Shown here: piece by piece, positions 8,028 through 17,106 of the stretch
Layout of the letters: each line of letters begins with the position of its first letter
Numbering within the stretch: position 1 is the stretch's first letter
From: Candidatus Nitricoxidivorans perseverans
GTDB lineage: Bacteria > Pseudomonadota > Gammaproteobacteria > Burkholderiales > Rhodocyclaceae
Assembly (NCBI GenBank): GCA_030246985.1
Contig: CP107246.1
Span: 1,056,282-1,120,281, forward strand
Direction: 5' to 3'
DNA: 64,000 nucleotides
Notes under the pieces: model-generated
Databases searched by the model: none
The model's input: only the letters and a program-made list of their open reading frames with translations
Told to the model about the DNA's origin: nothing
Made by a program: the position numbers and the translations under genes

Positions 8028-8563
8028 AGAAGCTGCGCGTGGCCACCGCCTCGCTCGCCGGCTGCTTCGGCTGCCACATATCCTTCCTGGACATCGACGA
8101 GCGCCTCCTCGCGCTGCTGGAGCGGATCGAGTTCGACCGCTCGCCGATCACCGACATCAAGACCATCGGCCCCTGCGACCTGGGGCTGATCGAGGGCGGC
8201 GTCTGTAACGCGGAAAACGTCCATGTGCTGCGCGAATTCCGGAAGAACTGCAAGATCCTCGTGGCGATCGGCGCCTGCGCCGTCAATGGCGGCCTGCCCG
8301 CGCAGCGCAACCATCTCGACCTGCGCGACATCCTGGAGGAGGTTTACGAGACGGAGGGCGGGCTCTCCCGTGGCAGCCGCATCCCGAACGACCCGGAACT
8401 TCCGCTGCCGCTCGACAAGGTGCACCCGATCCACGAGGTGGTGAAGGTGGATTACTTCCTGCCCGGCTGCCCGCCCTCGGCCGACGCGATCTGGAAGTTT
8501 CTGACCGACCTGCTGGCCGGCCGCACGCCCCATCTAGGCCACGGACTGCTGCGCTATGACTGA
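8024..8563 (+). CDS. hoxY: NAD-reducing hydrogenase small subunit HoxY
   Basis: The protein has 179 residues. The [4Fe-4S] ligands proximal to the active site are visible in SLAGCFGCH, in GGVCNAEN, in IGACAVNGG and in LPGCPPS. It pairs with HoxH to form the hydrogen-splitting module. There is no Tat signal peptide, consistent with a cytoplasmic enzyme. The ATG overlaps the hoxU stop by 4 bases, and the last 8 bases overlap hoxH. Confidence 0.94.
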   Translation: MKKLRVATASLAGCFGCHISFLDIDERLLALLERIEFDRSPITDIKTIGPCDLGLIEGGVCNAENVHVLREFRKNCKILVAIGACAVNGGLPAQRNHLDLRDILEEVYETEGGLSRGSRIPNDPELPLPLDKVHPIHEVVKVDYFLPGCPPSADAIWKFLTDLLAGRTPHLGHGLLRYD

Positions 8564-10016
8564 TCTCGAAACTGCGGCCCATCCCGAAAACCTCCGCCGC
8601 GTCGCCATCGATCCGGTCACCCGCGTCGAAGGCCACGGCAAGGTCACGATCCTGCTCGACGACGACAACCGCGTGCATCAGGTGCGCCTGCACATCGTCG
8701 AGTTCCGCGGCTTCGAGAAGTTCATCCAGGGCCGGCCCTTCTGGGAGGTGCCGGTCATGGTGCAGCGGCTGTGCGGCATCTGCCCGGTGTCGCATCACCT
8801 CGCCGCATCGAAGGCCATGGACATGATCGTGGGCGCGAAGCTCACGCCCACCGCCGAGAAGCTGCGCCGGCTCATGCACTACGGCCAGATCCTGCAATCC
8901 CACGCGCTGCACTTCTTCCACCTCGCCTCGCCCGACCTGCTGTTCGGCTTCGGCTCGGACCCGGCGAAGCGCAATGTCGTCGGCGTCATCGATGCCGACC
9001 CGGAACTGGCGAAGAAGGGCGTGCTGCTTCGCAAATACGGCCAGGAAATCATCCGCATGACGGCGGGAAAGCGGGTGCATGGCACCGGCTCGATCCCCGG
9101 TGGCGTGAACAAGCCGCTCTCGAAGGCGGAACGGGACGCGCTGCTGGCGGACATCTACACGATGCTCGGCTGGTCGCGCGAGGCCGTCGGCATCGTGCGC
9201 CGGCTGTTCGATGAGAACCTGGAACGGTTCAACGCCTTCGGCCGCTTCCGCTCGCACGGCATGAGCCTCGTGCGGGCCGACGGCGCGATGGACCTCTACC
9301 ACGGCGGCCTGCGCATGCGCGACGCGGACGGCAAAACGCTGCTCGACCATTTCGATTACGGCCGTTACTGGGACGTGATCCGCGAGGACGTGAAGCCCTG
9401 GTCCTACATGAAGTTCCCCTACTTTGCGGCGCTGGGCCCGGAGGCCGGCTGGTACCGCGTCGGGCCGCTCGCGCGCGTGGCGAACTGCGACTTCATCCCA
9501 ACGCCGCTGGCCGACCACGAGCGCCGCGAGTTTCTCTCCTTCGACGGCGGAAACGCGGCCGGCGCCACGCTCGGCTATCACTGGGCGCGCATGATCGAGA
9601 TGTTGCACGCCGCCGAGACGATCAAGGACCTGCTGCACGACGACGGCATCCTCGGCGACGACCTCGTGGCCACGGGCGAACGCGCGGAGCGCGGCGTGGG
9701 CGTCATCGAGGCGCCGCGCGGCACGCTGATCCACCACTACCGCGTGAACGAGGACGACCAGGTGATCCGCGCCAACCTGATCGTTTCCACCACCCACAAC
9801 AACCAGGCCATGAACGAGGCGATCCGCGCGGTGGCGCGGCGGTACCTCGACGGCCGGGAAGTCACCGAGGGCCTGCTCAACCACATCGAGGTTGCCATCC
9901 GCGCCTTCGACCCCTGCCTCTCCTGCGCCACGCACGCGCTGGGGCGGATGCCGCTGGAAGTGACGCTGGCGAATGCGCAAGGCGTCATCCTCGACCGCCG
10001 CGCACGGGCACCTTGA
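8556..10016 (+). CDS. hoxH: NAD-reducing hydrogenase large subunit HoxH
   Basis: The protein has 486 residues. The [NiFe] active-site ligands are in the N-terminal [10 protein letters not shown] (C73, C76) and the C-terminal DPCLSCATH (C454, C457). The 26-residue tail after H460 marks the immature form that the HoxW protease removes once nickel is inserted. The length matches the HoxH family (about 488). The start ATG overlaps hoxY by 8 bases. No hyp maturation genes are in the window, so Ni/Fe(CN)2CO assembly must be encoded elsewhere. Confidence 0.95.
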   Translation: MTDLETAAHPENLRRVAIDPVTRVEGHGKVTILLDDDNRVHQVRLHIVEFRGFEKFIQGRPFWEVPVMVQRLCGICPVSHHLAASKAMDMIVGAKLTPTAEKLRRLMHYGQILQSHALHFFHLASPDLLFGFGSDPAKRNVVGVIDADPELAKKGVLLRKYGQEIIRMTAGKRVHGTGSIPGGVNKPLSKAERDALLADIYTMLGWSREAVGIVRRLFDENLERFNAFGRFRSHGMSLVRADGAMDLYHGGLRMRDADGKTLLDHFDYGRYWDVIREDVKPWSYMKFPYFAALGPEAGWYRVGPLARVANCDFIPTPLADHERREFLSFDGGNAAGATLGYHWARMIEMLHAAETIKDLLHDDGILGDDLVATGERAERGVGVIEAPRGTLIHHYRVNEDDQVIRANLIVSTTHNNQAMNEAIRAVARRYLDGREVTEGLLNHIEVAIRAFDPCLSCATHALGRMPLEVTLANAQGVILDRRARAP

Positions 10017-10480
10017 AGCCGATTCTGATTTTTGGCTTTGGAAACCCCTCGCGCGGCGACGACGCGCTGGGGCCGCTGTTCGTCGAGCGCGTCGAGGCGC
10101 TGGGGCTTCCCGGCGTCGGGTGCCTGACGGACTTCCAGCTCCAAGTCGAGCACGCGCTCGATCTCAAGGGGCGGCGGCGCGTGCTGTTCGTCGATGCGAG
10201 CCTGAACGCCCCCGAATCCTTCGGCGCCACGCCCATCGGCCCGTCGAAGGACGAAAGTTTCACCACCCACGCCATGACGCCCCAGGCGGTGCTCCAGGTC
10301 TACCGCGACCTGGAAGGCGCCGATCCCCCTCCCGCCTGGCTGCTGGCCATCCGGGGCGAACGCTTTGAACTGGGGGAGCCGCTGTCCGAAGCCGCCGCAT
10401 GCCGCCTCGACGAGGCAGTGGCCTGGGCCACGGCCTGGATCGGTGAACAGGAACCGGGGATCGCCGGCAACCGCCTTTAA
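10013..10480 (+). CDS. hoxW: Hydrogenase maturation endopeptidase HoxW
   Basis: The protein has 155 residues, starting at a TTG that overlaps the hoxH stop (TTGA). The family signature IFGFGNPSRGDDALGP opens the protein. Probable nickel-sensing acidic and His residues are in TDFQLQVEHA, VDASLNAP and THAMTP. HoxW cleaves the HoxH C-terminal tail after the conserved His, allowing the active site to close. It ends the hox operon; 74 bp follow before the next gene. Confidence 0.88.
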   Translation: MKPILIFGFGNPSRGDDALGPLFVERVEALGLPGVGCLTDFQLQVEHALDLKGRRRVLFVDASLNAPESFGATPIGPSKDESFTTHAMTPQAVLQVYRDLEGADPPPAWLLAIRGERFELGEPLSEAAACRLDEAVAWATAWIGEQEPGIAGNRL

Positions 10481-10554
10481 GCGCAAGCCACCGACGTCCC
10501 CAATGGGTGCCTTATCGGCCGTTGCCGGATGAACTTGAGCTCTTGCGCGGCATA

Positions 10555-11736
10555 ATGGCGCCCATGGCCGCTCTACCGAAAAACCGGGCTTCCACGCCAC
10601 ATCTGCACACCGACCACCGCGCCGCCCTGGAGATGCTCAAGGAGAGCGAGGCGCGATTCCGCGCGCTCGCCGGCAGCCTGCCGGGGATGGTTTTCCACTT
10701 GCGGCGCGATGCCGGCGGCGACTACCGCTTCCTGTACGTCAATGAAGGCAGCCACCGGCTTTTCGGCGTCAAGCAGCACGAGATCCTCGCCTCGGCGAAG
10801 AAGTTCTTCGACGCAATTGAACCCGAGGATCGGCATGCGCTGGAAGCCGCCCTGGCCAAATCCGCCGACACGGGCGTGCCCCTCGACTGGAAGGGGCGCC
10901 TGCGGGGCCGCCACCGCGGCAAGTGGGCGGACATGCGCTCGACGCCCCAGCGCGGCGACGCCGGCGAGGTCGACTGGCAGGGCATCGCCACCGATATCAC
11001 CCGGGGCAAGGAAATCGAGGCGGAACTGCGAAGCTCCCGCGAGCAGCTCTCCGAACTTTCATTCCACCTTGAAGCGGCCAAGGAGCAGGAGCGCGAGCGC
11101 ATCGCCCGCGACATCCACGACGACCTGGGCAGCATCCTCGTGCGTCTCAAGATCGAGGCGTCGCTGCTGGCGGGCAAGCTGCCGGCGCAGCCGGCGGCGC
11201 TGCGGGAGAAGGCGCGCTCCATCGAGGGGCTGCTCGACCAGGCGATGGGCACGACCAGCCGCGTCGCTCGCGAGCTGCGCCCCGGCATCCTCAAGGAATT
11301 CGGCCTGCCGGCGGCCATCGAGTCGCTGACCGAGGATTTCTGCCAGCATTTCGGCATCGCCTGCCGCGTCCAGTGCGACGACGACCTGGAGTCCGACGCC
11401 GACACCTCGCTCGCCCTGTTCCGCATCGTCCAGGAGACGCTGACCAACGTCGCCAAGCACGCGCATGCATCGACGGTGTTCGTGCGCATGAAGCGGGAAA
11501 AGGGCTGCATCACGCTGGAACTGCGCGATAATGGCCGCGGCATTTCAGAGTCCGACATGAACAAGCCGCGATCTTTCGGTTTGCGCGGCATCCGCGAGCG
11601 CGTGCACAGCCTGGCCGGCGAGTTTTCCGTCGCCGCCGTCGAGCATGGCGGCACCTGCATCCGGCTGCGCGTGCCGGAAAAGCGCGGCTCGGAGCCTGTC
11701 GCCACCGAAGAAGAAATCCAGCGAAAACTATTCTGA
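10555..11736 (+). CDS. NarX-type sensor histidine kinase with PAS domain
   Basis: The protein has about 393 residues from the ATG at 10555. A GTG at 10507 and an ATG at 10564 are alternatives; none has a strong Shine-Dalgarno. A PAS domain (about 25-140) is followed by a coiled linker and a HisKA_3 dimerisation domain with the phospho-acceptor His in ERIARDIHDDLGS, then a HATPase domain with NVAKHAHA, DNGRGI and GLRGIRERV. There is no membrane segment, so it senses a cytoplasmic signal. It is 3 bp from its response regulator. The tight chain into a diguanylate cyclase and the rfb genes suggests control of surface polysaccharide or motility, but no target is evident. Confidence 0.88.
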   Translation: MAPMAALPKNRASTPHLHTDHRAALEMLKESEARFRALAGSLPGMVFHLRRDAGGDYRFLYVNEGSHRLFGVKQHEILASAKKFFDAIEPEDRHALEAALAKSADTGVPLDWKGRLRGRHRGKWADMRSTPQRGDAGEVDWQGIATDITRGKEIEAELRSSREQLSELSFHLEAAKEQERERIARDIHDDLGSILVRLKIEASLLAGKLPAQPAALREKARSIEGLLDQAMGTTSRVARELRPGILKEFGLPAAIESLTEDFCQHFGIACRVQCDDDLESDADTSLALFRIVQETLTNVAKHAHASTVFVRMKREKGCITLELRDNGRGISESDMNKPRSFGLRGIRERVHSLAGEFSVAAVEHGGTCIRLRVPEKRGSEPVATEEEIQRKLF

Positions 11737-11739
11737 CCC

Positions 11740-12381
11740 ATGGCTGAAATGATCCATGTCCTCATCGCCGACGACCACGCCATCGTCCGGCAGGGGCTGA
11801 AACAGATCCTCTCGGAAACCGACGACCTGGTGGTCGCCGGCGAGGCCGACGACGGCGCCGAGGCCCTGCAACTGGCGCGCAACCAGCAGTGGGACGTCTT
11901 CCTGCTCGACGTCTCCATGCCCAACCGCAACGGCATCGATACCCTCAAGCAGCTGAAGAAGGAATTCCCGAAGCTGCCCGTGCTGATCCTCTCCATGCAC
12001 CCGGAGGAGCAGTACGCGGTGCGGGCGCTGAAGGCCGGCGCGTCGGGCTACCTCACCAAGCAGAGCGCGCCGGAGCAGCTCGTGACCGCCATCCGCAAGG
12101 TGGCCGGCGGCAAGAAATACGTCAGCCCGGCCGTGGCCGAGCAGCTTGCCGACGCCATCGCCGGCGACGGCGAGCAGCCGCTCCACGAGCTCCTGTCCGA
12201 CCGGGAATACGAGGTGCTGAAGCTGATCGCCGCCGGCCGGACGCTGACCCAGATCGCCGAGGAGCTCAACCTCGCCGTCGCCACGATCAGCACTTTCCGC
12301 GCCCGCATCATCGAGAAGACGGGGCTGCGCAGCAACGCCGAAATGATCCGCTACGGGCTTGAGCATGGCCTCGTCGAATAG
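11740..12381 (+). CDS. NarL/FixJ-family response regulator
   Basis: The protein has 213 residues. The receiver domain has the acidic pair in IADDHAIV, the phospho-Asp in VFLLDVSMPN and the Lys in YLTKQSAP. The C-terminal LuxR-type helix-turn-helix includes LSDREYEVLKLIAAGRT and VATISTFRARIIEKTG. It is the likely partner of the preceding kinase (3-bp gap). An alternative start at 11749 (MIHVLIADDH) would shorten it by three residues. Confidence 0.9.
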   Translation: MAEMIHVLIADDHAIVRQGLKQILSETDDLVVAGEADDGAEALQLARNQQWDVFLLDVSMPNRNGIDTLKQLKKEFPKLPVLILSMHPEEQYAVRALKAGASGYLTKQSAPEQLVTAIRKVAGGKKYVSPAVAEQLADAIAGDGEQPLHELLSDREYEVLKLIAAGRTLTQIAEELNLAVATISTFRARIIEKTGLRSNAEMIRYGLEHGLVE

Positions 12382-12382
12382 C

Positions 12383-13948
12383 ATGACCCCTTCCGAAATC
12401 GCGCGCGAAACCCTGCGCCAGCTGGCCATGCGGCGCACGCTGCCGACGCCGGACAATTACCGCGCGCTCTACGACGAGATCGCCGGCAATCCGCCAGTCG
12501 AACCGCTCCACTGGTCCGACCTGATCCGGGGGCTGGTCGCCCAGTACGAAGCCCGCCACGCCGGCGTCACGCCGGCGCGGAAGCGCAAGATGCTGGACCA
12601 TGTGCTGGTCTCCTCCGGCACGCCCGAAAAGCTGTTCGACCGCCTGCAATCCCTCGCGAAGAGCTGGTCGCAGGGCGGCGCGGCGGAGGACATGCCCTTC
12701 GTGGGGGATGGAGCCGCACCGGTCGCTGCGGGCGGCGCGGCGCCGCAGGCGGACGCCGAGATGCGGGAACTCTTCGCCCAGCTCCTGGAAAACGCCGTCG
12801 GCGTCCTGCTGGTCGACACGCCGGAACTCGCGCAGGAAGCCTCGGCGCTCTCGGCCGACATGCGCGCCGCACGCACGCCGGAGCAAATCGCCGGGCTCGC
12901 GGCGCGCCTCAAGAAGTTCAGCTACCGGCTCCAGTTCGTCGCCGAGGACCAGGCCGAGCTGAAGGCCGCGCTGCTGCACCTCCTCCAGCTCATCATCGAG
13001 AACATCAACGAGCTGGTGGTCGATGACGACTGGCTGCACGGGCAGGTTTCGATGGTGTCCGACATCGTCGGCCAGCAGCCGATCAGCCTGCGCCGGCTCG
13101 ACGACGTCGAGCGCCGCATGAAGGACCTGATCTACAAGCAGAGCGCCCTCAAGAAGAACCTCAACGAAGCGCGGGACCGGCTCAAGGCCATGCTTGCGGC
13201 CTTCGTCGACCGGCTCGCCGACCTTTCAAGCTCAACCGGCCACTACCACAGCAAGATCGAGCAGTGCGCCGAGAAGATCGGGCGGGCCGGCGATATTTCA
13301 GAGATTTCAGACGTCCTCGACGAAGTGATGAGCGAAACCCGCATCATCCAGCTCAACGCCCAACGCTCGCGCGACGAGTTGATCGAGATGCGCACCCGCG
13401 TCGAGGAGGCGGAGAAGGAGATCCACCGCCTGCATGACGAGCTCACCCAGGCCAGCGACATGGTGCGCCACGACCCGCTCACCGGCACGCTCAACCGCAA
13501 GGGCATGGACGAGGCGGTGGAGCGCGAAGTAAAGCGCGTCCGTCGCCACAACGAGAAGATATGCGTCGCCCTGCTCGACGTCGACAATTTCAAGAAGCTC
13601 AACGACAGCCTCGGCCACCAGGCCGGCGACCAGGCGCTCGTCCACCTCGCCCAGGTCACCCAGCAGACCATCCGCCCCCAGGACACCCTGGCGCGCTACG
13701 GTGGAGAGGAGTTCATCGTCCTGCTGCCCGACACCGCCCTCGACGACGCCGTCAAGGCCATGGTGCGCGTCCAGCGCGAGCTGACCCGGAAATTCTTTCT
13801 GCATAAGAACGACAAGATTCTCATCACCTTCAGCTGCGGCGTCGTCGAACTGGCCGCGGACGAAGTCCCCAACCAGGCCATCAAGCGCGCCGACGACGCC
13901 ATGTACCTCGCCAAGCGCGCCGGCAAGAACAGGGTAGTCGCAGCATGA
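12383..13948 (+). CDS. Diguanylate cyclase (GGEEF) with N-terminal helical region
   Basis: The protein has about 521 residues from the ATG at 12383. Starts at 12359 (TTG) or 12365 (ATG) would overlap the response regulator. The N-terminal 350 residues are helical with a coiled coil just before the catalytic domain. The C-terminal GGDEF domain has an intact active site GGEEF ([12 protein letters not shown]) and an inhibitory I-site RPQD five residues upstream, so it should make c-di-GMP with feedback inhibition. No transmembrane segment is seen. Its last bases overlap rfbB (ATGA), joining it to the rhamnose operon. YcgR, a c-di-GMP reader, is encoded about 10 kb downstream. Confidence 0.88.
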   Translation: MTPSEIARETLRQLAMRRTLPTPDNYRALYDEIAGNPPVEPLHWSDLIRGLVAQYEARHAGVTPARKRKMLDHVLVSSGTPEKLFDRLQSLAKSWSQGGAAEDMPFVGDGAAPVAAGGAAPQADAEMRELFAQLLENAVGVLLVDTPELAQEASALSADMRAARTPEQIAGLAARLKKFSYRLQFVAEDQAELKAALLHLLQLIIENINELVVDDDWLHGQVSMVSDIVGQQPISLRRLDDVERRMKDLIYKQSALKKNLNEARDRLKAMLAAFVDRLADLSSSTGHYHSKIEQCAEKIGRAGDISEISDVLDEVMSETRIIQLNAQRSRDELIEMRTRVEEAEKEIHRLHDELTQASDMVRHDPLTGTLNRKGMDEAVEREVKRVRRHNEKICVALLDVDNFKKLNDSLGHQAGDQALVHLAQVTQQTIRPQDTLARYGGEEFIVLLPDTALDDAVKAMVRVQRELTRKFFLHKNDKILITFSCGVVELAADEVPNQAIKRADDAMYLAKRAGKNRVVAA

Positions 13949-15015
13949 ACAAAACAATCTTCATCACCGGCGGCGCCGGCTTCATCGGCTCGGCGCTCGT
14001 CCGTTTGCTGATCGCGGAAAGCGACTGGCGCATCGTCAACATCGACAGCCTGACCTACGCGGGCAACCTCGAATCCCTTGGGGAAGCCGGCCGCGACCCG
14101 CGCCATGTCTTCTCGCGCACCGATATCCGCGACCGGGCGGCGCTCGACGCCCTATTCGCCGAACACCGCCCCGCCGGCGTGATCCACCTCGCGGCGGAAT
14201 CCCATGTCGACCGTTCGATCCACGGCCCCGGCGATTTCATCCGGACCAACATCGAGGGCACCTACACGCTGCTGGAAGCCGCACGCGGCCATTGGAGCGC
14301 GCTGCCGGCGGACGAAAAAGCGGCCTTCCGCTTCCACCACGTCTCCACCGACGAAGTGTTCGGCAGCCTCGGAACCACGGGCAGGTTCTCGGAGACCACG
14401 GCCTACGACCCGCGCTCGCCCTACTCGTCCTCCAAGGCCGCCTCCGACCACCTGGTGCGGGCCTGGGAACACACCTACGGCCTGCCCACGCTCGTCACCA
14501 ACTGCTCGAACAACTACGGGCCGTGCCAGTTCCCCGAGAAGCTCATTCCGCTGATGATCGGGAATGCGCTCGCGGGCAAACCGCTGCCGATCTACGGCAA
14601 GGGCGACAACGTGCGCGACTGGCTCTACGTGGACGACCATGCGCGCGCGCTCAGGCTCGTCTTCGAGCAGGGACGGACGGGCGAGACCTATTGCATCGGC
14701 GGCGACTCGGAGAAGGCCAACATCGAGGTCATCGATACCCTCTGCGCCCTGCTCGATGGGCTTCGCCCCCGCGCCGCCGGCGGCAGCTACCGCGAGCTGA
14801 AGGCCTTCGTCGCCGACCGCCCCGGCCACGACCGGCGCTACGCGATCGACGCCGGCAAGATCCGCCGCGAGCTGGGCTGGTCGCCGCGGGAAAGCTTCGA
14901 GAGCGGCATCGAAAAAACCGTCGCCTGGTATCTCGCCAACCCGGAATGGGTGGCGCATGTGCAAAGCGGCGAATATCGGAACTGGATCGAGAGGAACTAC
15001 GGAGAACGCAAGTGA
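13945..15015 (+). CDS. rfbB: dTDP-glucose 4,6-dehydratase
   Basis: The protein has 356 residues. It has the NAD-binding GGAGFIG near the N-terminus, the catalytic TDE triad in HVSTDEVFG, and the YxxxK pair in [12 protein letters not shown]. It converts dTDP-glucose to dTDP-4-keto-6-deoxyglucose, the second step of dTDP-L-rhamnose synthesis. The ATG overlaps the cyclase stop and the stop overlaps rfbA (GTGA). Confidence 0.96.
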   Translation: MNKTIFITGGAGFIGSALVRLLIAESDWRIVNIDSLTYAGNLESLGEAGRDPRHVFSRTDIRDRAALDALFAEHRPAGVIHLAAESHVDRSIHGPGDFIRTNIEGTYTLLEAARGHWSALPADEKAAFRFHHVSTDEVFGSLGTTGRFSETTAYDPRSPYSSSKAASDHLVRAWEHTYGLPTLVTNCSNNYGPCQFPEKLIPLMIGNALAGKPLPIYGKGDNVRDWLYVDDHARALRLVFEQGRTGETYCIGGDSEKANIEVIDTLCALLDGLRPRAAGGSYRELKAFVADRPGHDRRYAIDAGKIRRELGWSPRESFESGIEKTVAWYLANPEWVAHVQSGEYRNWIERNYGERK

Positions 15016-15893
15016 CGCGAAAAGGCATTCTTCTGGCGGGCGGCGCGGGGACAAGGCTGCATCCGGCCACCCTGGCAATCTCGAAGCAGCTCCTGCCGAT
15101 CTACGACAAGCCGATGATCTACTACCCGCTGGCGACGCTGATGCTGGCGGGCATCCGCGACATCCTGCTGATCTCCACGCCACAGGACACGCCGCGCTTC
15201 TCGCAGCTCCTCGGCGACGGCGCGCAGTGGGGGCTCTCCCTTTCCTACGCCGTGCAGCCCTCGCCCGACGGGCTGGCCCAGGCCTTCATCATCGGCCGCG
15301 GGCATGTCGGCGGCGCGCCCTCGGCGCTGGTGCTCGGCGACAACATCTTCTACGGCCACGAACTGGCGCCGCAGCTCAAGCGCGCGTCCGAAAGCAGTAC
15401 CGGCGCGACCGTCTTCGCCTATGCGGTCAACGATCCGGAACGCTACGGCGTCGTCGAGTTCGACGCCGGCCGCCGCGCCGTCAGCATCGAGGAAAAACCG
15501 CAACATCCGAAGTCGCGCTACGCCGTCACCGGCCTGTATTTCTACGACGATCAGGTATGCGATATCGCCGCCGATCTCAAGCCATCGCCGCGCGGCGAGC
15601 TTGAGATCACCGACGTGAACCGGCGCTACCTGGCGCAGGGGCAGCTCGATGTCGAGATCATGGGACGCGGCATGGCCTGGCTCGACACGGGCACCCACGA
15701 CTCCCTGCTCGAAGCCAGCCAGTTCATCGGCACCCTGGAAAAGCGCCAGGGCCTCAAGGTCGCCTGCCCCGAGGAAATCGCCTGGCGATCGGGCTGGATC
15801 GACGATGCCGCGCTCGAACGCCTCGCCCGGCCGCTCGCCAAGAGCGGCTACGGCGCCTATCTCATGAGCCTGCTGCGCGACCGGGTGTTCTGA
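15012..15893 (+). CDS. rfbA: Glucose-1-phosphate thymidylyltransferase
   Basis: The protein has 293 residues from a GTG overlapping the rfbB stop. The nucleotidyltransferase signature [13 protein letters not shown] is at the N-terminus, followed by [16 protein letters not shown]. It makes dTDP-glucose from dTTP and glucose-1-phosphate, the entry step of the pathway, and is usually feedback-controlled by dTDP-rhamnose. Its stop overlaps the rfbC start (TGATG). Confidence 0.96.
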   Translation: MTRKGILLAGGAGTRLHPATLAISKQLLPIYDKPMIYYPLATLMLAGIRDILLISTPQDTPRFSQLLGDGAQWGLSLSYAVQPSPDGLAQAFIIGRGHVGGAPSALVLGDNIFYGHELAPQLKRASESSTGATVFAYAVNDPERYGVVEFDAGRRAVSIEEKPQHPKSRYAVTGLYFYDDQVCDIAADLKPSPRGELEITDVNRRYLAQGQLDVEIMGRGMAWLDTGTHDSLLEASQFIGTLEKRQGLKVACPEEIAWRSGWIDDAALERLARPLAKSGYGAYLMSLLRDRVF

Positions 15894-16435
15894 TGCGATC
15901 CATTCCCACCGACATTCCCGACGTCCTGATCATCGAGCCGAAGGTCTTCGGCGACGAGCGCGGGTTCTTCTTCGAAAGCTGGAACCGGCGGACATTCCAG
16001 GAGATCGGCCTCGACCTCGATTTCGTGCAGGACAACCACTCGCGCTCCGTCCGCAATACCCTGCGCGGCCTGCATTACCAGATCGAGCAGACCCAGGGCA
16101 AGCTCGTGCGCGTCGTCCAGGGCGAGGTCTATGACGTGGCCGTGGATCTCCGCCGGAGCTCGCCCACCTTCGGCCGATGGGCCGGCTTCACCCTCTCGGC
16201 GGCCAACCGGCGCATGGCCTGGATCCCGCCCGGCTTCGCCCACGGCTTCTGCGTCACCTCCGACACCGCCGAGTTCCTCTACAAGACCACCGACTACTAT
16301 GCGCCGGCGCACGAGCGCACGCTCGCCTGGAACGACCCCGGCCTCGCCATCCCCTGGCCGCTCGATGCGCCCCCGATCCTCGCCGCGAAGGACGCCGCCG
16401 GCCGCCCACTCGCCGAATGCGAGACGTATCCGTGA
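15893..16435 (+). CDS. rfbC: dTDP-4-dehydrorhamnose 3,5-epimerase
   Basis: The 180-residue cupin-fold protein has the family blocks FFESWN, DNHSRSVRNTLRGLHYQ (catalytic His in LHYQ), GEVYDVAVDLR and WIPPGFAHGF. It epimerises C3 and C5 of the keto sugar. The next gene of the pathway, rfbD, is not adjacent: a toxin-antitoxin pair lies between them. A 39-bp gap follows rfbC, the only real gap in this operon. Confidence 0.96.
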   Translation: MRSIPTDIPDVLIIEPKVFGDERGFFFESWNRRTFQEIGLDLDFVQDNHSRSVRNTLRGLHYQIEQTQGKLVRVVQGEVYDVAVDLRRSSPTFGRWAGFTLSAANRRMAWIPPGFAHGFCVTSDTAEFLYKTTDYYAPAHERTLAWNDPGLAIPWPLDAPPILAAKDAAGRPLAECETYP

Positions 16436-16442
16436 TAGACTA

Positions 16443-16459
16443 GACCAATTCATTTGGTC
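16443..16459. promoter_or_regulatory. Inverted repeat before the Phd antitoxin gene (candidate autoregulatory operator)
   Basis: GACCAA and TTGGTC form a perfect inverted repeat around a 5-base centre, in the 39-bp gap between rfbC and the antitoxin gene. Phd/YefM antitoxins commonly bind palindromes at their own promoters. No U-tract follows, so it does not look like a terminator. Nine Gs (16461-16469) follow at once and probably act as the Shine-Dalgarno. Confidence 0.4.
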
Positions 16460-16474
16460 AGGGGGGGGGTAACC

Positions 16475-16726
16475 ATGCGTCAATGCAACCTTTACGAAGC
16501 CAAGACCCACCTTTCACAGCTCGTCCAGGCCGCCCTGGATGGCGAGGAAATCCTGATCGCCCGTGCCGGCAGGCCTGCCGTACGCCTTGTGCCTGTGGAG
16601 GATAAATTCCCCGAGACGGGCGGTTTCGGCTGTCTCAAGCTTCCGGCCGGGGCGCTTGAAGGGGCCTTTACGCCGGAAACCGAGGCCGAGATTTCGGCGC
16701 TTCTCGTCGGCGAAACGACCGAATGA
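16475..16726 (+). CDS. Type II antitoxin, Phd/YefM family
   Basis: The 83-residue protein starts MRQCNLYEAKTHLSQLVQAA and continues with IARAGRPAVRLVP, the typical Phd/YefM DNA-binding N-terminal fold. The C-terminal part should wrap and neutralise the toxin. The chosen ATG follows a run of nine Gs. The gene overlaps the toxin by 4 bases (ATGA). It lies inside the rfb operon. Confidence 0.88.
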   Translation: MRQCNLYEAKTHLSQLVQAALDGEEILIARAGRPAVRLVPVEDKFPETGGFGCLKLPAGALEGAFTPETEAEISALLVGETTE

Positions 16727-17106
16727 AACCGTCCCTGCTGCTCGACACGCATGTCGCTCTCTGGTGGCTTTCCGCCGACAACCATCTGACGGAAGCGGGA
16801 CGTGGCCTCATTCGATCAAGCCAATGCCACATCAGCGCCGCCAGCATCTGGGAAGTCGCGATCAAATACAGGCTCGGCAAGCTGGCAGTGCCTCCTGGAA
16901 ATTTTCTGGGCGCCGCCAGGAGTGCCTCCATCCGCCTGCTTTCGATCCGGCCCGAGCACGCCGCCGCCACCGCCGACCTGCCTCTGCTGCACAAAGATCC
17001 CTTCGACCGCCTGCTCATCGCCCAGGCCCGGCACGAAAACATGGTTCTCCTGACGGCGGACGCAGTCATTGCAGGCTACGGAGAAGGGGTTCGAATCACC
17101 CCATGA
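16723..17106 (+). CDS. Type II toxin, PIN-domain ribonuclease (VapC-like)
   Basis: The protein has 127 residues. The acidic PIN active site is complete: D8 in LLLDTHVALWWL, E44 in ASIWEVAIK, D92 and D95 in HKDPFDRLLIAQA, and D113 in LLTADA. PIN toxins cleave RNA in the presence of Mg2+. The WWL motif and the Phd-type partner fit the PIN subgroup usually paired with Phd/YefM antitoxins. Its stop overlaps the start of rfbD (ATGA), so toxin and sugar enzyme are translationally linked. Confidence 0.9.
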   Translation: MKPSLLLDTHVALWWLSADNHLTEAGRGLIRSSQCHISAASIWEVAIKYRLGKLAVPPGNFLGAARSASIRLLSIRPEHAAATADLPLLHKDPFDRLLIAQARHENMVLLTADAVIAGYGEGVRITP

